Below are positions 15,793 through 25,832 of a stretch of DNA of 64,000 bases, in pieces. The stretch is from Marinobacter sp. THAF197a (GTDB lineage: Bacteria > Pseudomonadota > Gammaproteobacteria > Pseudomonadales > Oleiphilaceae), in contig NZ_CP045324.1 in the NCBI RefSeq assembly GCF_009363275.1, positions 992,001 to 1,056,000 on the forward strand. Reading direction: 5' to 3'. Both the position numbers and the translations under genes were made by a program. The notes beneath the pieces are model-generated. The model was given only the letters and a program-made list of their open reading frames with translations. It was not told where the DNA came from and did no database searches. Within the stretch, counting starts at the first letter, position 1; each line of letters opens with the position of its first letter.

Positions 15793-17769
15793 TCAGTCGG
15801 TACCATGCTTGTAGTGGCCTGCCGCCGGGAGCAGAATCCGGAAGGTAGTGCCTTCCTGCCCCGTGTGACAAGCGATGATGCCCTCCATGTCATCAATCAG
15901 CTGCTTGACAATGCTCAGGCCAAGGCCGCTGTGGCCCTGGCCCTTCAAACTGTTTACCGGTGCAAACAGGTTGCGCCTGACGGCCTCGGGAATGCCGGGG
16001 CCATTATCGGTAATTTGCAATTCAACCCAGCGGCGCTGGTTCTGGAATATTGGTGCTGCTGTACTCAAGGAAATCTCGCCATTGCCGGGCTCCAGGCTCT
16101 CAACGGCGTTGCGGATCAGATTGATGATGATCTGCCGGACGGCAGAGGCGCTGCCCTGCACCTGGGTGTCCTCACGGCACGGCCTCAGTTTGAGGGTGCG
16201 GTCGTTGCCGTTGAACAGGCTGTCCTGAAGGATGCGGGCAAGGCTTTCAAGCTCCCGGTTCAGGTCTGTACCGCTGGTAGTGCCGGGCGCATCGCCGGTG
16301 CTGATTTGCAGCAACAGATAGCCTGCCCGATCCAGTTCCTCCTGAATTATGTCGAGTTCTTCCTGGACGGTCTCATCATGCATCCGGGCACGAAGCTGGA
16401 AAATGTACTGTTTGATGATGGTCAGGGGGTTGCTGACTTCATGTACCTGGCGACGTATCCGGTCGTGGGCGATCTGGCTGTCGACGCCTGGCCCTTCGGT
16501 TGTCTGACCTTCAATCAGCTGCGTAAGCTCGTGGATGAACAGCCGAACCAGCTGGGTAGTGACCTCCATTGATTCGGAGTCGGTGCCCAGGGCAAAGATC
16601 CCGTGTTTTTGCCCACCCTGCTGAACAGGAATCGCCAGGAGAGACGGCGTTCTCAGAATGGCCAGCAGTTGCCGGTCAAGTACGCTGGGCTCACGTTCGT
16701 TCAGGCTGACCAGAGTGCCGCCGTTCCACGCATCGCTCAGGACGCTGCCGCCAGGCTGGGGCGACAGGCGCAGGTCCGGAAGGTTGGTGTCGGTACCGGA
16801 AAGCAGCCTGAGCTCCTCTGCCTCGGGGCCAAAGCACAGGGCCGGCAGTCCGGTCAGGACGCCCAGACTGCTGACGGTACTGGCGATCAGATCGCACGGG
16901 GTCGTGCTGTCTGTGGCTCGCAGCTCAAGGGTTTTGCTGGCGATCGCCTGGTGTATCAGGGTTTGCCTGAGCTGCCGGGCGCCTTCCTCACTCTGGTAGG
17001 CGGTGTCCAGAGGAATTCCGAGGGAGGCCGCCATGGTGGCTACTTCTTCGTTGATTCTGTCGCAGATTTCCCGTGTCAGGTCTTCCTGCAACCCAAAGAT
17101 CGTTCCTGCAGCAGCAATGCCCGCTGAGTCTGAGAGGGCAAGCCGGGTCGACAGGCTGATCAGTTTCACCAGGTGGCTGGCGTCCCGGAGCTGGGTTGGT
17201 AGCGACTGCTGATATCGCATGGCGTCTGCCGCCAACGGTCCTAACCCCCATACGGTTACAAAATGGGCGGCAATCTCATTCTGGTGGTTGAGGATGTCCT
17301 GTTTGCGTTCCTGGGGCTGGGTCTTGATGGCGATCAGTTCACCAATGTTGTGAACCATACCAAGCAGGAACGCTTCTTCAGGGCTTGGGTAGCGTGTCAG
17401 TGTGGCCAGGGCCCGGGCGGTCAGGGCTGTGGTCAGAGAGTGGCGCCAGAAATCCCTCAGTTGCTGCCACTCGTCGCCGCCGAGTTCAAATAGCAATTGT
17501 CGCAATGCCGATGTCAGCAGCAGGGTCTGGAAGCGGCGGGTGCCCAGGCGAAGCAGTGCCTGCTCAACGGAGCGGATGGGAGGATTACTTCTGTACAGCG
17601 CGGAGTTGGCCAATGACAGAAGTCGGGCGACGAGTGCGGTGTCCGTGGCGACAATCTGACTGATCTCGCGGTAACTGTCTCCGGCATGACATGCTTTCAG
17701 CGCCCGCAGGGTTACCTCCGGCAGGCTCGGTAGTTGAAGATCAGCTGCAATATCCATCGCATTAGTCAT
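15793..17769 (-). CDS. HDOD-GAF sensor histidine kinase
   Basis: About 658 residues from the ATG at 17769, which has AAAGGG upstream; an ATG ten codons earlier lacks one. Residues 10-210 are an HDOD domain (LQLPSLPEVTLRALKACHAG, later LGMVHNIGEL). A GAF-like region follows (about 280-420). The HisKA H-box is VHEVSNPLTIIKQY, and the ATPase domain has IINLIRNAVESLEPG, TDNGPGIPE and SGLGLSIVKQL. No membrane helices are present, so it senses a cytoplasmic signal. The gene directly precedes the REC-GGDEF-EAL regulator, giving a two-component to c-di-GMP relay. Confidence 0.9.
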   Translation of the reverse strand: MTNAMDIAADLQLPSLPEVTLRALKACHAGDSYREISQIVATDTALVARLLSLANSALYRSNPPIRSVEQALLRLGTRRFQTLLLTSALRQLLFELGGDEWQQLRDFWRHSLTTALTARALATLTRYPSPEEAFLLGMVHNIGELIAIKTQPQERKQDILNHQNEIAAHFVTVWGLGPLAADAMRYQQSLPTQLRDASHLVKLISLSTRLALSDSAGIAAAGTIFGLQEDLTREICDRINEEVATMAASLGIPLDTAYQSEEGARQLRQTLIHQAIASKTLELRATDSTTPCDLIASTVSSLGVLTGLPALCFGPEAEELRLLSGTDTNLPDLRLSPQPGGSVLSDAWNGGTLVSLNEREPSVLDRQLLAILRTPSLLAIPVQQGGQKHGIFALGTDSESMEVTTQLVRLFIHELTQLIEGQTTEGPGVDSQIAHDRIRRQVHEVSNPLTIIKQYIFQLRARMHDETVQEELDIIQEELDRAGYLLLQISTGDAPGTTSGTDLNRELESLARILQDSLFNGNDRTLKLRPCREDTQVQGSASAVRQIIINLIRNAVESLEPGNGEISLSTAAPIFQNQRRWVELQITDNGPGIPEAVRRNLFAPVNSLKGQGHSGLGLSIVKQLIDDMEGIIACHTGQEGTTFRILLPAAGHYKHGTD

Positions 17770-17981
17770 CGCGCGCCCTTTGTCCTTGCTCCGCGTCATT
17801 ATGTTTGCGGGGCAAGGTTCCCTGTTCTGTATCAGAGTTTTATGACAGGGTGTTCATTCTTCTTATAAGTCAGTGAGCTTAGACAATAATCCACCCGTGT
17901 TAAACCTTTATTGCTGATTTTTTAAGCAGGGTATTTCAAGTCTGTGATATGTGTACCCTTTTTACAGGTTAAAATGTCGCT

Positions 17982-17987
17982 TATAGT
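17982..17987 (+). promoter_or_regulatory. Possible -10 box upstream of the FleN-like gene
   Basis: TATAGT with TTTTAC 16 bases earlier resembles a sigma-70 promoter. It ends only nine bases before the annotated ATG. If it is used, translation more likely starts at the TTG at 18045. Confidence 0.35.
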
Positions 17988-17996
17988 GACAAGCCT

Positions 17997-19313
17997 ATGG
18001 ATTCGTCTGTTTTCGGTTGCTCAAGCTACGAGGGAAGGCAAAAGTTGCGCCAACCAAGAACCATCGCGGTAACAGGCGGTAAAGGTGGAGTGGGAAAGAC
18101 CACCGTTGCCGTCAATCTGGCGCTTGCCCTGGCCAAAGCCGGGCAGAAAGTGCTGTTGCTGGACGCGGACACAGACCTTGCCAACGTGAGTCTTTTGGTG
18201 GGGCTTTATCCGGAACGCACGCTTGCCGATGTGATCGCCGGCCAGTGTGGTCTGGCTGATGCCATTCTGCAAACCCACTATGGGCTGGACATTGTTCCAG
18301 GTGCCTCCGGGGTTCAGTCGTGTATGGAGATGACCCGCGAAGACAGCCTGAAGCTCCTTAAGTCGCTGCATGAGCTGGAGCATTGTTACGATTATGTGAT
18401 TATTGACACGGCATCAGGGCTGCAGACTGTAGGTCTTCATATGATCGCAGCGGCAGAGTTGGCCTGTGTGGTTGTAACCCCGGACCCAGCCTCACTCACC
18501 GATGCTTTCTCCCTAATGAAAGTTCTCAAGCGCCGAGGGTACAGGCGCAAGCCGTCCGTGATCGTCAACATGGCGCAAGGCGCCAGCCAGGCACGATCGG
18601 TGTTCCAGCGTCTGAACGGTGCCTGCCAGCGGCATCTGCAGTGGACATTGCATTACCTGGGGGCACTTTGGCGGGATGAAACGCTTCGGCAGTCCGTGCT
18701 CAATCAACACCCGGTGACCCTGCTGCCCACCTCGGACCCCTCCTGCCGGCAGTTTCACACCCTGGCGGAAATGCTCAATGTTCACCTGGCGGCACTGCCT
18801 CGGCGCAAAGCCGGTATAGCGGCTTACTGGCATCAGGCCGCGCGCCGGCAAGCCGGGCAGGCTGAAGCCGCCATTCCCGGCGGTGAACCCGTTGGCGAGC
18901 AATGTCGGGCCCTGGTCGGGCAGTTGGAAAAATTGCTGGCAGCAAAGCCGGACGATGCCATGCTCCGGTATGACGCATTTACCCGCCTTTTTGCACTGTT
19001 GGGGCGCAACCCTGATGCCGATACCGTGGAGATCGTACAAACCGGGTTGGCATCAATGAAATGGGATCATCTGCGCCAGGTAGACCGGGATAGGCTGGCG
19101 GCCCACCTGCGGCACCTGGCCGATGATCTGGCGTCACCCTCGGCTAAGCCGGAGCCTGCTGTATTGCCTCGAGGGGTGGAGGGACCACTGTACGATCGAG
19201 TCAGTTTTGGCGAGCAGGATCAATTACTTCGGGTGCTGCGAGAGAAACCATCGGATGTTTCCCTGGATGACATCTTGCGCTCACTGGCAGGCAGAGATCC
19301 CACCCGGTCATGA
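17997..19313 (+). CDS. FleN/MinD-like P-loop ATPase
   Basis: Encodes 438 residues from the ATG. An in-frame TTG at 18045, preceded by GAGGGAAGG, is an attractive alternative start because the ATG has no visible ribosome binding site. The ATPase has a deviant Walker A (GGKGGVGKTT), a switch I region with LLLDADTDLANVSLLVGL, and Walker B DYVIIDTASGL. The first 260 residues resemble FleN/FlhG. The C-terminal 170 residues are an extra helical region I do not recognise. No flagellar genes are nearby. It diverges from the HDOD-kinase gene, so a role in polar localisation or chromosomally encoded signalling is only a guess. Confidence 0.82.
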   Translation: MDSSVFGCSSYEGRQKLRQPRTIAVTGGKGGVGKTTVAVNLALALAKAGQKVLLLDADTDLANVSLLVGLYPERTLADVIAGQCGLADAILQTHYGLDIVPGASGVQSCMEMTREDSLKLLKSLHELEHCYDYVIIDTASGLQTVGLHMIAAAELACVVVTPDPASLTDAFSLMKVLKRRGYRRKPSVIVNMAQGASQARSVFQRLNGACQRHLQWTLHYLGALWRDETLRQSVLNQHPVTLLPTSDPSCRQFHTLAEMLNVHLAALPRRKAGIAAYWHQAARRQAGQAEAAIPGGEPVGEQCRALVGQLEKLLAAKPDDAMLRYDAFTRLFALLGRNPDADTVEIVQTGLASMKWDHLRQVDRDRLAAHLRHLADDLASPSAKPEPAVLPRGVEGPLYDRVSFGEQDQLLRVLREKPSDVSLDDILRSLAGRDPTRS

Positions 19314-19428
19314 ACGAGCCAAGAGTATGTGCCCAGTTGCTGGTCATTTTTTTAGGGATTTATGTGTCGTAATTTTGCAGTCTGTCACCGCCCTGTAACG
19401 GTCACTGTGCAAGAATTGACCGAAATCG

Positions 19429-19444
19429 TGGCCCGCATTATGCA
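19429..19444 (+). promoter_or_regulatory. Sigma-54 (RpoN)-type promoter candidate for the fatty acyl reductase gene
   Basis: TGGCCCGCATTATGCA matches the -24/-12 consensus TGGCACG-N4-TTGCA at 10 of 12 specified positions. It keeps the key GG and GC doublets with correct spacing. It lies 124 bp upstream of the reductase start in a 254 bp intergenic region. An ACCG/CGGT dyad lies about 40 bp further upstream, but no established enhancer site was recognised. Confidence 0.45.
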
Positions 19445-19567
19445 GGCAGCTCTGACAGGCGGATGCAAAACGGATGCATACATGTCGGGGCAAAGGAAAC
19501 CGGCCCCCCGCGACTTTTGACCGGCGTTGATCGCTGGTGACATCGATCTCAGAGAAGGAGTTCTACC

Positions 19568-21106
19568 ATGGCAAACCAGCAAGTGAATCAAAAAGAGTCT
19601 TCGTCGAAGGTGCTCGGGCAGCTCCGCGGCAAGCGGGTGCTGATTACCGGAACCACCGGCTTCCTGGGAAAGGTGGTTCTGGAGAAGCTGATCAGGTCCG
19701 TCCCGGACATTGGTGGCATTTACTTGCTGATTCGGGGCAATAAACGTCATCCTGATGCCCGCAGTCGCTTTGATAATGAGATTGCCACGTCATCGGTATT
19801 TGATCGCTTGAGAAGTGTCGATGCGGACTGGTTTGAAACCTTCCTCGAAGAGCGGGTTCATTGCATCACCGGTGAAGTGACGGAACCTTGTTTCGGTATG
19901 GGTGAGGACGCCTGGCAGAAACTGGCCGGAGAACTGGATGCCGTGATCAACTCTGCTGCCAGCGTGAACTTCCGGGAGGAGCTGGACAAAGCCCTGACCA
20001 TCAACACCCTGTGTCTTGAGAATATCGCCGGGCTGGCCCGGCAGAATGCGGAGCTGGCAGTTCTTCAGGTGTCTACCTGCTATGTTAACGGCATGAATTC
20101 CGGGCCGGTCACCGAATCGGTGATCAAGCCCGCAGGTGAGTCAGTTCCCCGCTCAAGCGAGGGGTATTACGAGATTGAAGAGCTGGTGCAGTTACTGCAA
20201 GACAAGATTGCCGATGTTCGCGCCCGTTACTCCGGTAAAACCCTTGAAAAGAAGTTGGTGGACCTGGGTATTCGGGAAGCAAACCGCTACGGCTGGAGCG
20301 ACACCTATACCTTTACCAAGTGGTTGGGCGAACAACTGTTGATGAAGGCGCTGAACGGCCGCAGCCTGACCATTGTTCGGCCCTCCATCATTGAAAGTGC
20401 CCTGGAAGAGCCTGCCCCTGGCTGGATTGAAGGCGTCAAGGTAGCGGATGCCATTATCCTGGCCTATGCCCGGGAGAAGGTGACCCTGTTCCCGGGTAAG
20501 CGCTCGGGTGTGATTGATGTCATTCCGGTGGATCTGGTGGCCAATGCGATTGTTTTGTCGCTTTCCGAGGCCCTGGCAGAACCTGGTCGGCGCCGGATCT
20601 ACCAGTGCTGCAGTGGCAGCTCCAATCCGGTCTCACTGGGGCAGTTCATCGACCACCTGATGGCGGAATCCAAAGCCAATTACGCCGCCTACGATCATCT
20701 GTTCTACCGGCAGCCCAGCAAGCCGTTCATTGCGGTTAACCGAACCCTGTTTGACCTGGTGGTCAGCGGTGTGCGCCTGCCCCTGAGTGTGACGGACAAG
20801 GTATTGAAGTTGTTGGGTAATTCCCGTGACCTGAAAATGCTAAAGAATCTGGATACCACCCAGTCACTGGCCACTATTTTTGGTTTTTACACAGCCCCGG
20901 ATTACATCTTCCACAACGATGAACTGCAGGCGTTGTCTGCCAGAATGGGTGAGGTCGACAAGGGGCTTTTCCCGGTGGATGCACGCCAAATTGATTGGGA
21001 AGTCTATCTGCGCAAGATTCACTTGGCGGGTTTGAACCGCTATGCCCTGAAAGAAAGAAAGGTCTACAGTCTCCGGGCTTCCAAGCAGCGCAAAAAAGCT
21101 GCCTGA
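19568..21106 (+). CDS. Alcohol-forming fatty acyl-CoA/ACP reductase
   Basis: Encodes 512 residues, closely resembling the Marinobacter reductase of about 513 residues that converts fatty acyl-CoA or acyl-ACP to fatty alcohol in two NADPH-dependent steps for wax ester synthesis. The extended Rossmann motif is GTTGFLGKVVLEKLIR (near residue 26). The active site YGWSDTYTFTKWLGEQLL (about 240) has YxxxK. The C-terminal sterile-like domain begins after VNRTLFDLVVSGVRLPLS. The start ATG has GAAGGAG upstream. It is monocistronic, ahead of acs, with a possible sigma-54 promoter. Confidence 0.93.
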   Translation: MANQQVNQKESSSKVLGQLRGKRVLITGTTGFLGKVVLEKLIRSVPDIGGIYLLIRGNKRHPDARSRFDNEIATSSVFDRLRSVDADWFETFLEERVHCITGEVTEPCFGMGEDAWQKLAGELDAVINSAASVNFREELDKALTINTLCLENIAGLARQNAELAVLQVSTCYVNGMNSGPVTESVIKPAGESVPRSSEGYYEIEELVQLLQDKIADVRARYSGKTLEKKLVDLGIREANRYGWSDTYTFTKWLGEQLLMKALNGRSLTIVRPSIIESALEEPAPGWIEGVKVADAIILAYAREKVTLFPGKRSGVIDVIPVDLVANAIVLSLSEALAEPGRRRIYQCCSGSSNPVSLGQFIDHLMAESKANYAAYDHLFYRQPSKPFIAVNRTLFDLVVSGVRLPLSVTDKVLKLLGNSRDLKMLKNLDTTQSLATIFGFYTAPDYIFHNDELQALSARMGEVDKGLFPVDARQIDWEVYLRKIHLAGLNRYALKERKVYSLRASKQRKKAA

Positions 21107-21407
21107 TCATCCTTCCTGGGTCCGGCCAGCGGCCGGGCCTGCTTTCCCCACGTCATGTTTTGCCATTCCCCGATCTGCAACTATTCTTGATAAAGCCGCT
21201 GTTAAAGCTGCTAAACCCTGCCTTGATCGACGCATTGCTGAACAGGTTAGCCCGAAAATGGCGGTAGGTTAGGACGTTAGTCTAATTCATTGTGCGGTGG
21301 CACACATGTTGAACTACATGCATCTGTCTTAAGGGCAAAAATCGCCCGACCACCCTGAATTTTAAAAAACCGACAATGACAACAGACTCTGATTAAGGGG
21401 GAGCACA
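21107..21407 (+). other. Intergenic region between the acyl reductase and acs genes
   Basis: This 301 bp stretch has no convincing gene. At 21119-21139 there is a GC-rich hairpin (nine paired bases, one G-U, loop AGC) that could end reductase transcription, though no T-run follows. At 21298-21313 TGGCACACATGTTGAA looks like a sigma-54 promoter with a damaged -12 element (GA for GC). The acs ribosome binding site GGGGGAG is at the end. Confidence 0.6.
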
Positions 21408-23357
<1,950 letters not shown>

Positions 23358-23398
23358 CGCCGGCGGCTGACAGCCCTAACCTGTGAGGAATCTGTTGA

Positions 23399-24064
23399 AT
23401 GACACAAACAATTATCGTCGCTGATGATCACCCGTTGTTTCGGGCTGCATTGAAACAAGCGGTCAATCAGGCGGTGCCGGATGTCGAGACTGTGGAGGTC
23501 GACAGCATCAAGTCACTGCAGGCGGCGGTAGAGTCGCACCCGGATGCAGACCTGATCCTGCTGGATCTGAACATGCCGGGTGCCCATGGTTTCTCCGGGC
23601 TGGTGTTCATGCGAGGCCAGTACCCGGGGCTGCCGGTGGTGGTTGTGTCGGGTTCCGAAGACTTGCAGGCCATGCGTCGCTCGATTGACTACGGTGCCTC
23701 GGGGTTTATTCCCAAGAGTGCACCGCTGCCTACCATTACTTTGGCCATTCAGGCGGTGCTGGAGGGCGATGTCTGGCTGCCTGAGGGCATAGCCGACAAG
23801 ATTGAGCGGATGCAGTCTGAATCCACCGATTTCTCGGAGCGCCTGGCGTCTTTGACGCCGCAGCAGTTCCGGGTGTTGGGGATGCTGGCTGAGGGGCTTT
23901 TGAACAAGCAGATTGCCTATGATCTGGATGTGTCAGAAGCCACCATCAAGGCCCATATCACGGCGGTGTTCCGGAAGCTTGGTGTTCGTAACCGGACTCA
24001 GGCGGTGATTGCCATTCAGCAGATGGAGCTTGATCCTTCGGAGCAGTCGCTTTCGGGGGGCTGA
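23399..24064 (+). CDS. LuxR/NarL-family response regulator, probable acs regulator
   Basis: Encodes 221 residues: a receiver domain with IIVADDHPLFRAALKQ at the start and the phosphoacceptor in LILLDLNMPGAHGFSG (Asp near 55), and a C-terminal HTH (LTPQQFRVLGMLAEGLLNKQ, then IAYDLDVSEATIKAHIT). It resembles the CrbR/ErbR/AgmR group that activates acetyl-CoA synthetase and alcohol oxidation genes in Vibrio and Pseudomonas. The position 41 bp after acs fits that role. No sensor kinase gene is adjacent. A strong terminator follows. Confidence 0.87.
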   Translation: MTQTIIVADDHPLFRAALKQAVNQAVPDVETVEVDSIKSLQAAVESHPDADLILLDLNMPGAHGFSGLVFMRGQYPGLPVVVVSGSEDLQAMRRSIDYGASGFIPKSAPLPTITLAIQAVLEGDVWLPEGIADKIERMQSESTDFSERLASLTPQQFRVLGMLAEGLLNKQIAYDLDVSEATIKAHITAVFRKLGVRNRTQAVIAIQQMELDPSEQSLSGG

Positions 24065-24092
24065 GATTTGGCTTTTAGTTGATGCATTGAGA

Positions 24093-24122
24093 ACGGGCGC
24101 CTTCGGGCGCCCGTTTTTTTTT
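24093..24122 (+). terminator. Rho-independent terminator after the response regulator gene
   Basis: A perfect 9 bp stem ACGGGCGCC/GGCGCCCGT with a TTCG tetraloop is followed by nine Ts. It directly abuts the first hairpin repeat element, which starts one base later. Confidence 0.93.
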
Positions 24123-24247
24123 GGAGTTAGGCGGTAGTCGGGATGGGCTTCTGAAACACGCTGTGAATACTTCCCTGTACGCTCCGCTCCGCCATCCCTG
24201 GCTCCGCAGGGTTTCAGAAGCCCATCCCGACTACCGCCCCGTACTCC
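24123..24247 (+). repeat. Branched hairpin repeat, copy A
   Basis: A perfect 28 bp inverted repeat (24130-24157 with 24211-24238) encloses a 53 nt core. A further 5 bp outer helix (GGAGT/ACTCC) lies beyond a small internal loop. The core starts ACGCTGTGAATAC and contains two potential hairpins, TAC-TTCCCT-GTA and GCC-ATCCCT-GGC. The core is shared with copies B to F, but the stem sequence is unique to this copy apart from the CTTCTGAAAC end, shared with copy D. The region 24065-24405 has no gene besides this element, the terminator and the desaturase promoter. Confidence 0.9.
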
Positions 24248-24314
24248 GAGTGGTTTTCAGCGAACGCTTGTTTTTATTTTTCATGGGTTCTTTGATTTTT
24301 CTATTTTCCAGCCA

Positions 24315-24341
24315 TTGTTTAGTTGTCTTTATTGGTATAAA
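24315..24341 (+). promoter_or_regulatory. Possible desaturase promoter
   Basis: TTGTTT and TATAAA separated by 15 bp lie in an AT-rich stretch 65 bp before the desaturase start. The spacer is short, so confidence is modest. Confidence 0.35.
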
Positions 24342-24405
24342 TTCGGCGCACACATGTACGCTGTAAATTTGTTATTGTCGAAATTCAACTAAGCAAAGGT
24401 GAAAA

Positions 24406-25491
24406 ATGAACGCAGCAGTGAAACCGGGAGCGGCGGGGGCCGTGGTTTATGGTAAGCCGGACGAGCGGGAGCTTCGGGACCGGATGAAGAAGGAGCTTCC
24501 CGCTGATACGTTCAAGGCTCAGACCTGGCGAGTGATCTGGTTCTTGCCCCTGCAGGCGATTATCTGGGGTGGGCTGGCGGTGATTCTGATGGCGGGGTTG
24601 CCCTGGTATGCCAATCTTGGCCTGGCGTTGCTGGTGGGGCATACCATTGGTTGCCAGGCTTTGTTGGCTCATGAGGTGTTGCACGGCGCCTTGGGCATGA
24701 GCCGGCGTTGGCAGAATTTTTTTGGCTGGCTGGGGTTTGGTCCGTTGATGGTGCCGCCGGAGTTTTGGCGTAAGTGGCACAATGTGGTTCACCACGGTAA
24801 CACCAACACCGGCGACACAGACCCGGATAGCTTCGGCACACTGCGCCGTTATAAAACCAATCCCGGGCAGAAGAAGTTTCACAAGCTGGCGCCGGGTTCA
24901 GGTACCTGGTACAGCTATCTGTTCCTGACCTATTCGTTCACGTTTCACGCCCAGCTGGTGCTGTGGATTCAGGCGAAACATCGAAAGCAGTTCAAGGGCT
25001 TTAACCGCAATCTGGCCATTGCTCAGGTGTTCCTGTGCGTGGCGTTGTGGGCTGCCCTGGCGGTTGTCTCAGGCCCGCTGGCGGTGTTTACCGTGCTGAT
25101 TCCGTTCATGACGGCCAACGCCTTGGGGCAGGGCTATATCCTGACCAATCACTTCCTGCGGCCGCAAACGCCCACGAACAATCCGCTGGATAACTCCATG
25201 AGCTTGCGCAGCAATCCGGTTCTTGATCGATTGCATTTCCGGTTCAGTCATCACATCGAACACCATTTCTTTCCGAAGATGGCCCACAACATGGCGCCGC
25301 GGGTTCGGAAGTGGTTGGAGGAGAATGAGCCTGAGCGTTACATGGCGATGCCTCATGGCAAGGCTCTGAAAATGCTCTACACCACGCCTCGGGTTTACAA
25401 GTCCGCCACGGAGCTTGTGGACCCCAACGACGAGACTCGTGTTTTCGACTTGTTGCCGTTGCAGCGGGAGTTTTCGGCGGCCAACCGATAA
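24406..25491 (+). CDS. Membrane fatty acid desaturase
   Basis: Encodes 361 residues, a di-iron membrane desaturase. The three histidine boxes are visible: HEVLH (near residue 88), HNVVHH (near 125) and HHIEHHFF (near 284). Hydrophobic spans around residues 45-85 and 175-225 provide the membrane anchors. The start has AAAGGTG upstream. It is probably involved in membrane or storage lipid unsaturation; the double bond position cannot be told. A hairpin repeat (copy B) begins ten bases after its stop. Confidence 0.9.
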   Translation: MNAAVKPGAAGAVVYGKPDERELRDRMKKELPADTFKAQTWRVIWFLPLQAIIWGGLAVILMAGLPWYANLGLALLVGHTIGCQALLAHEVLHGALGMSRRWQNFFGWLGFGPLMVPPEFWRKWHNVVHHGNTNTGDTDPDSFGTLRRYKTNPGQKKFHKLAPGSGTWYSYLFLTYSFTFHAQLVLWIQAKHRKQFKGFNRNLAIAQVFLCVALWAALAVVSGPLAVFTVLIPFMTANALGQGYILTNHFLRPQTPTNNPLDNSMSLRSNPVLDRLHFRFSHHIEHHFFPKMAHNMAPRVRKWLEENEPERYMAMPHGKALKMLYTTPRVYKSATELVDPNDETRVFDLLPLQREFSAANR

Positions 25492-25501
25492 CTTGGGGAT
25501 G

Positions 25502-25612
25502 TGAGCGGGTCGGAGGGTGCCTTCCGAAACACGCAGTAAATACGTCCATGTAAGCTCCGCTCCGCCATCCCTGGCTCCGCAGGGTTTCGGAAGGCACCCT
25601 CCGACCCGCTCA
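25502..25612 (+). repeat. Branched hairpin repeat, copy B
   Basis: A perfect 29 bp inverted repeat (25502-25530 with 25584-25612) encloses a 53 nt core beginning ACGCAGTAAATACGTCC. The core hairpins are TAC-GTCCAT-GTA and GCC-ATCCCT-GGC. It lies just after the desaturase stop, in the same orientation as that gene. Together with the oppositely oriented copy C it fills most of the gene-free stretch 25492-25832 between convergent genes. Confidence 0.9.
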
Positions 25613-25671
25613 GTCCAACCCGGGAGTTGGTTTCAGTGAGTCAGGAGCGGCGTCAGGCCGGCTTACTCGGA

Positions 25672-25786
25672 GGAGCGGATGACGGGGAGCCCTCTCACAA
25701 ACCTTGCGGAGCCAGGGATGGCGGAGCAGAGCGTACAGGGAAGTATTCACAGCGTGTTTGTGAGAGGGCTCCCCGTTAGCCGCTCC
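25672..25786 (-). repeat. Branched hairpin repeat, copy C
   Basis: Reverse-oriented copy. A perfect 21 bp inverted repeat (25682-25702 with 25756-25776) encloses a 53 nt core differing at only three positions from copy A when read on the minus strand. An outer 7 bp helix (25672-25678 with 25780-25786) follows a 3x3 junction, ATG on the left and TAG on the right. The element sits 46 bp beyond the stop of the minus-strand dehydrogenase, facing copy B. Confidence 0.9.
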
Positions 25787-25832
25787 GGACTCTGACCCAA
25801 ACGGCAAAGAACCCGAGCGGCAATCACAAAGG

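Noticed and set aside
21298..21313. Sigma-54-like site TGGCACACATGTTGAA before acs
   Set aside because: The -24 half is good but the -12 GC doublet is GA, which usually abolishes activity; kept only as a note.
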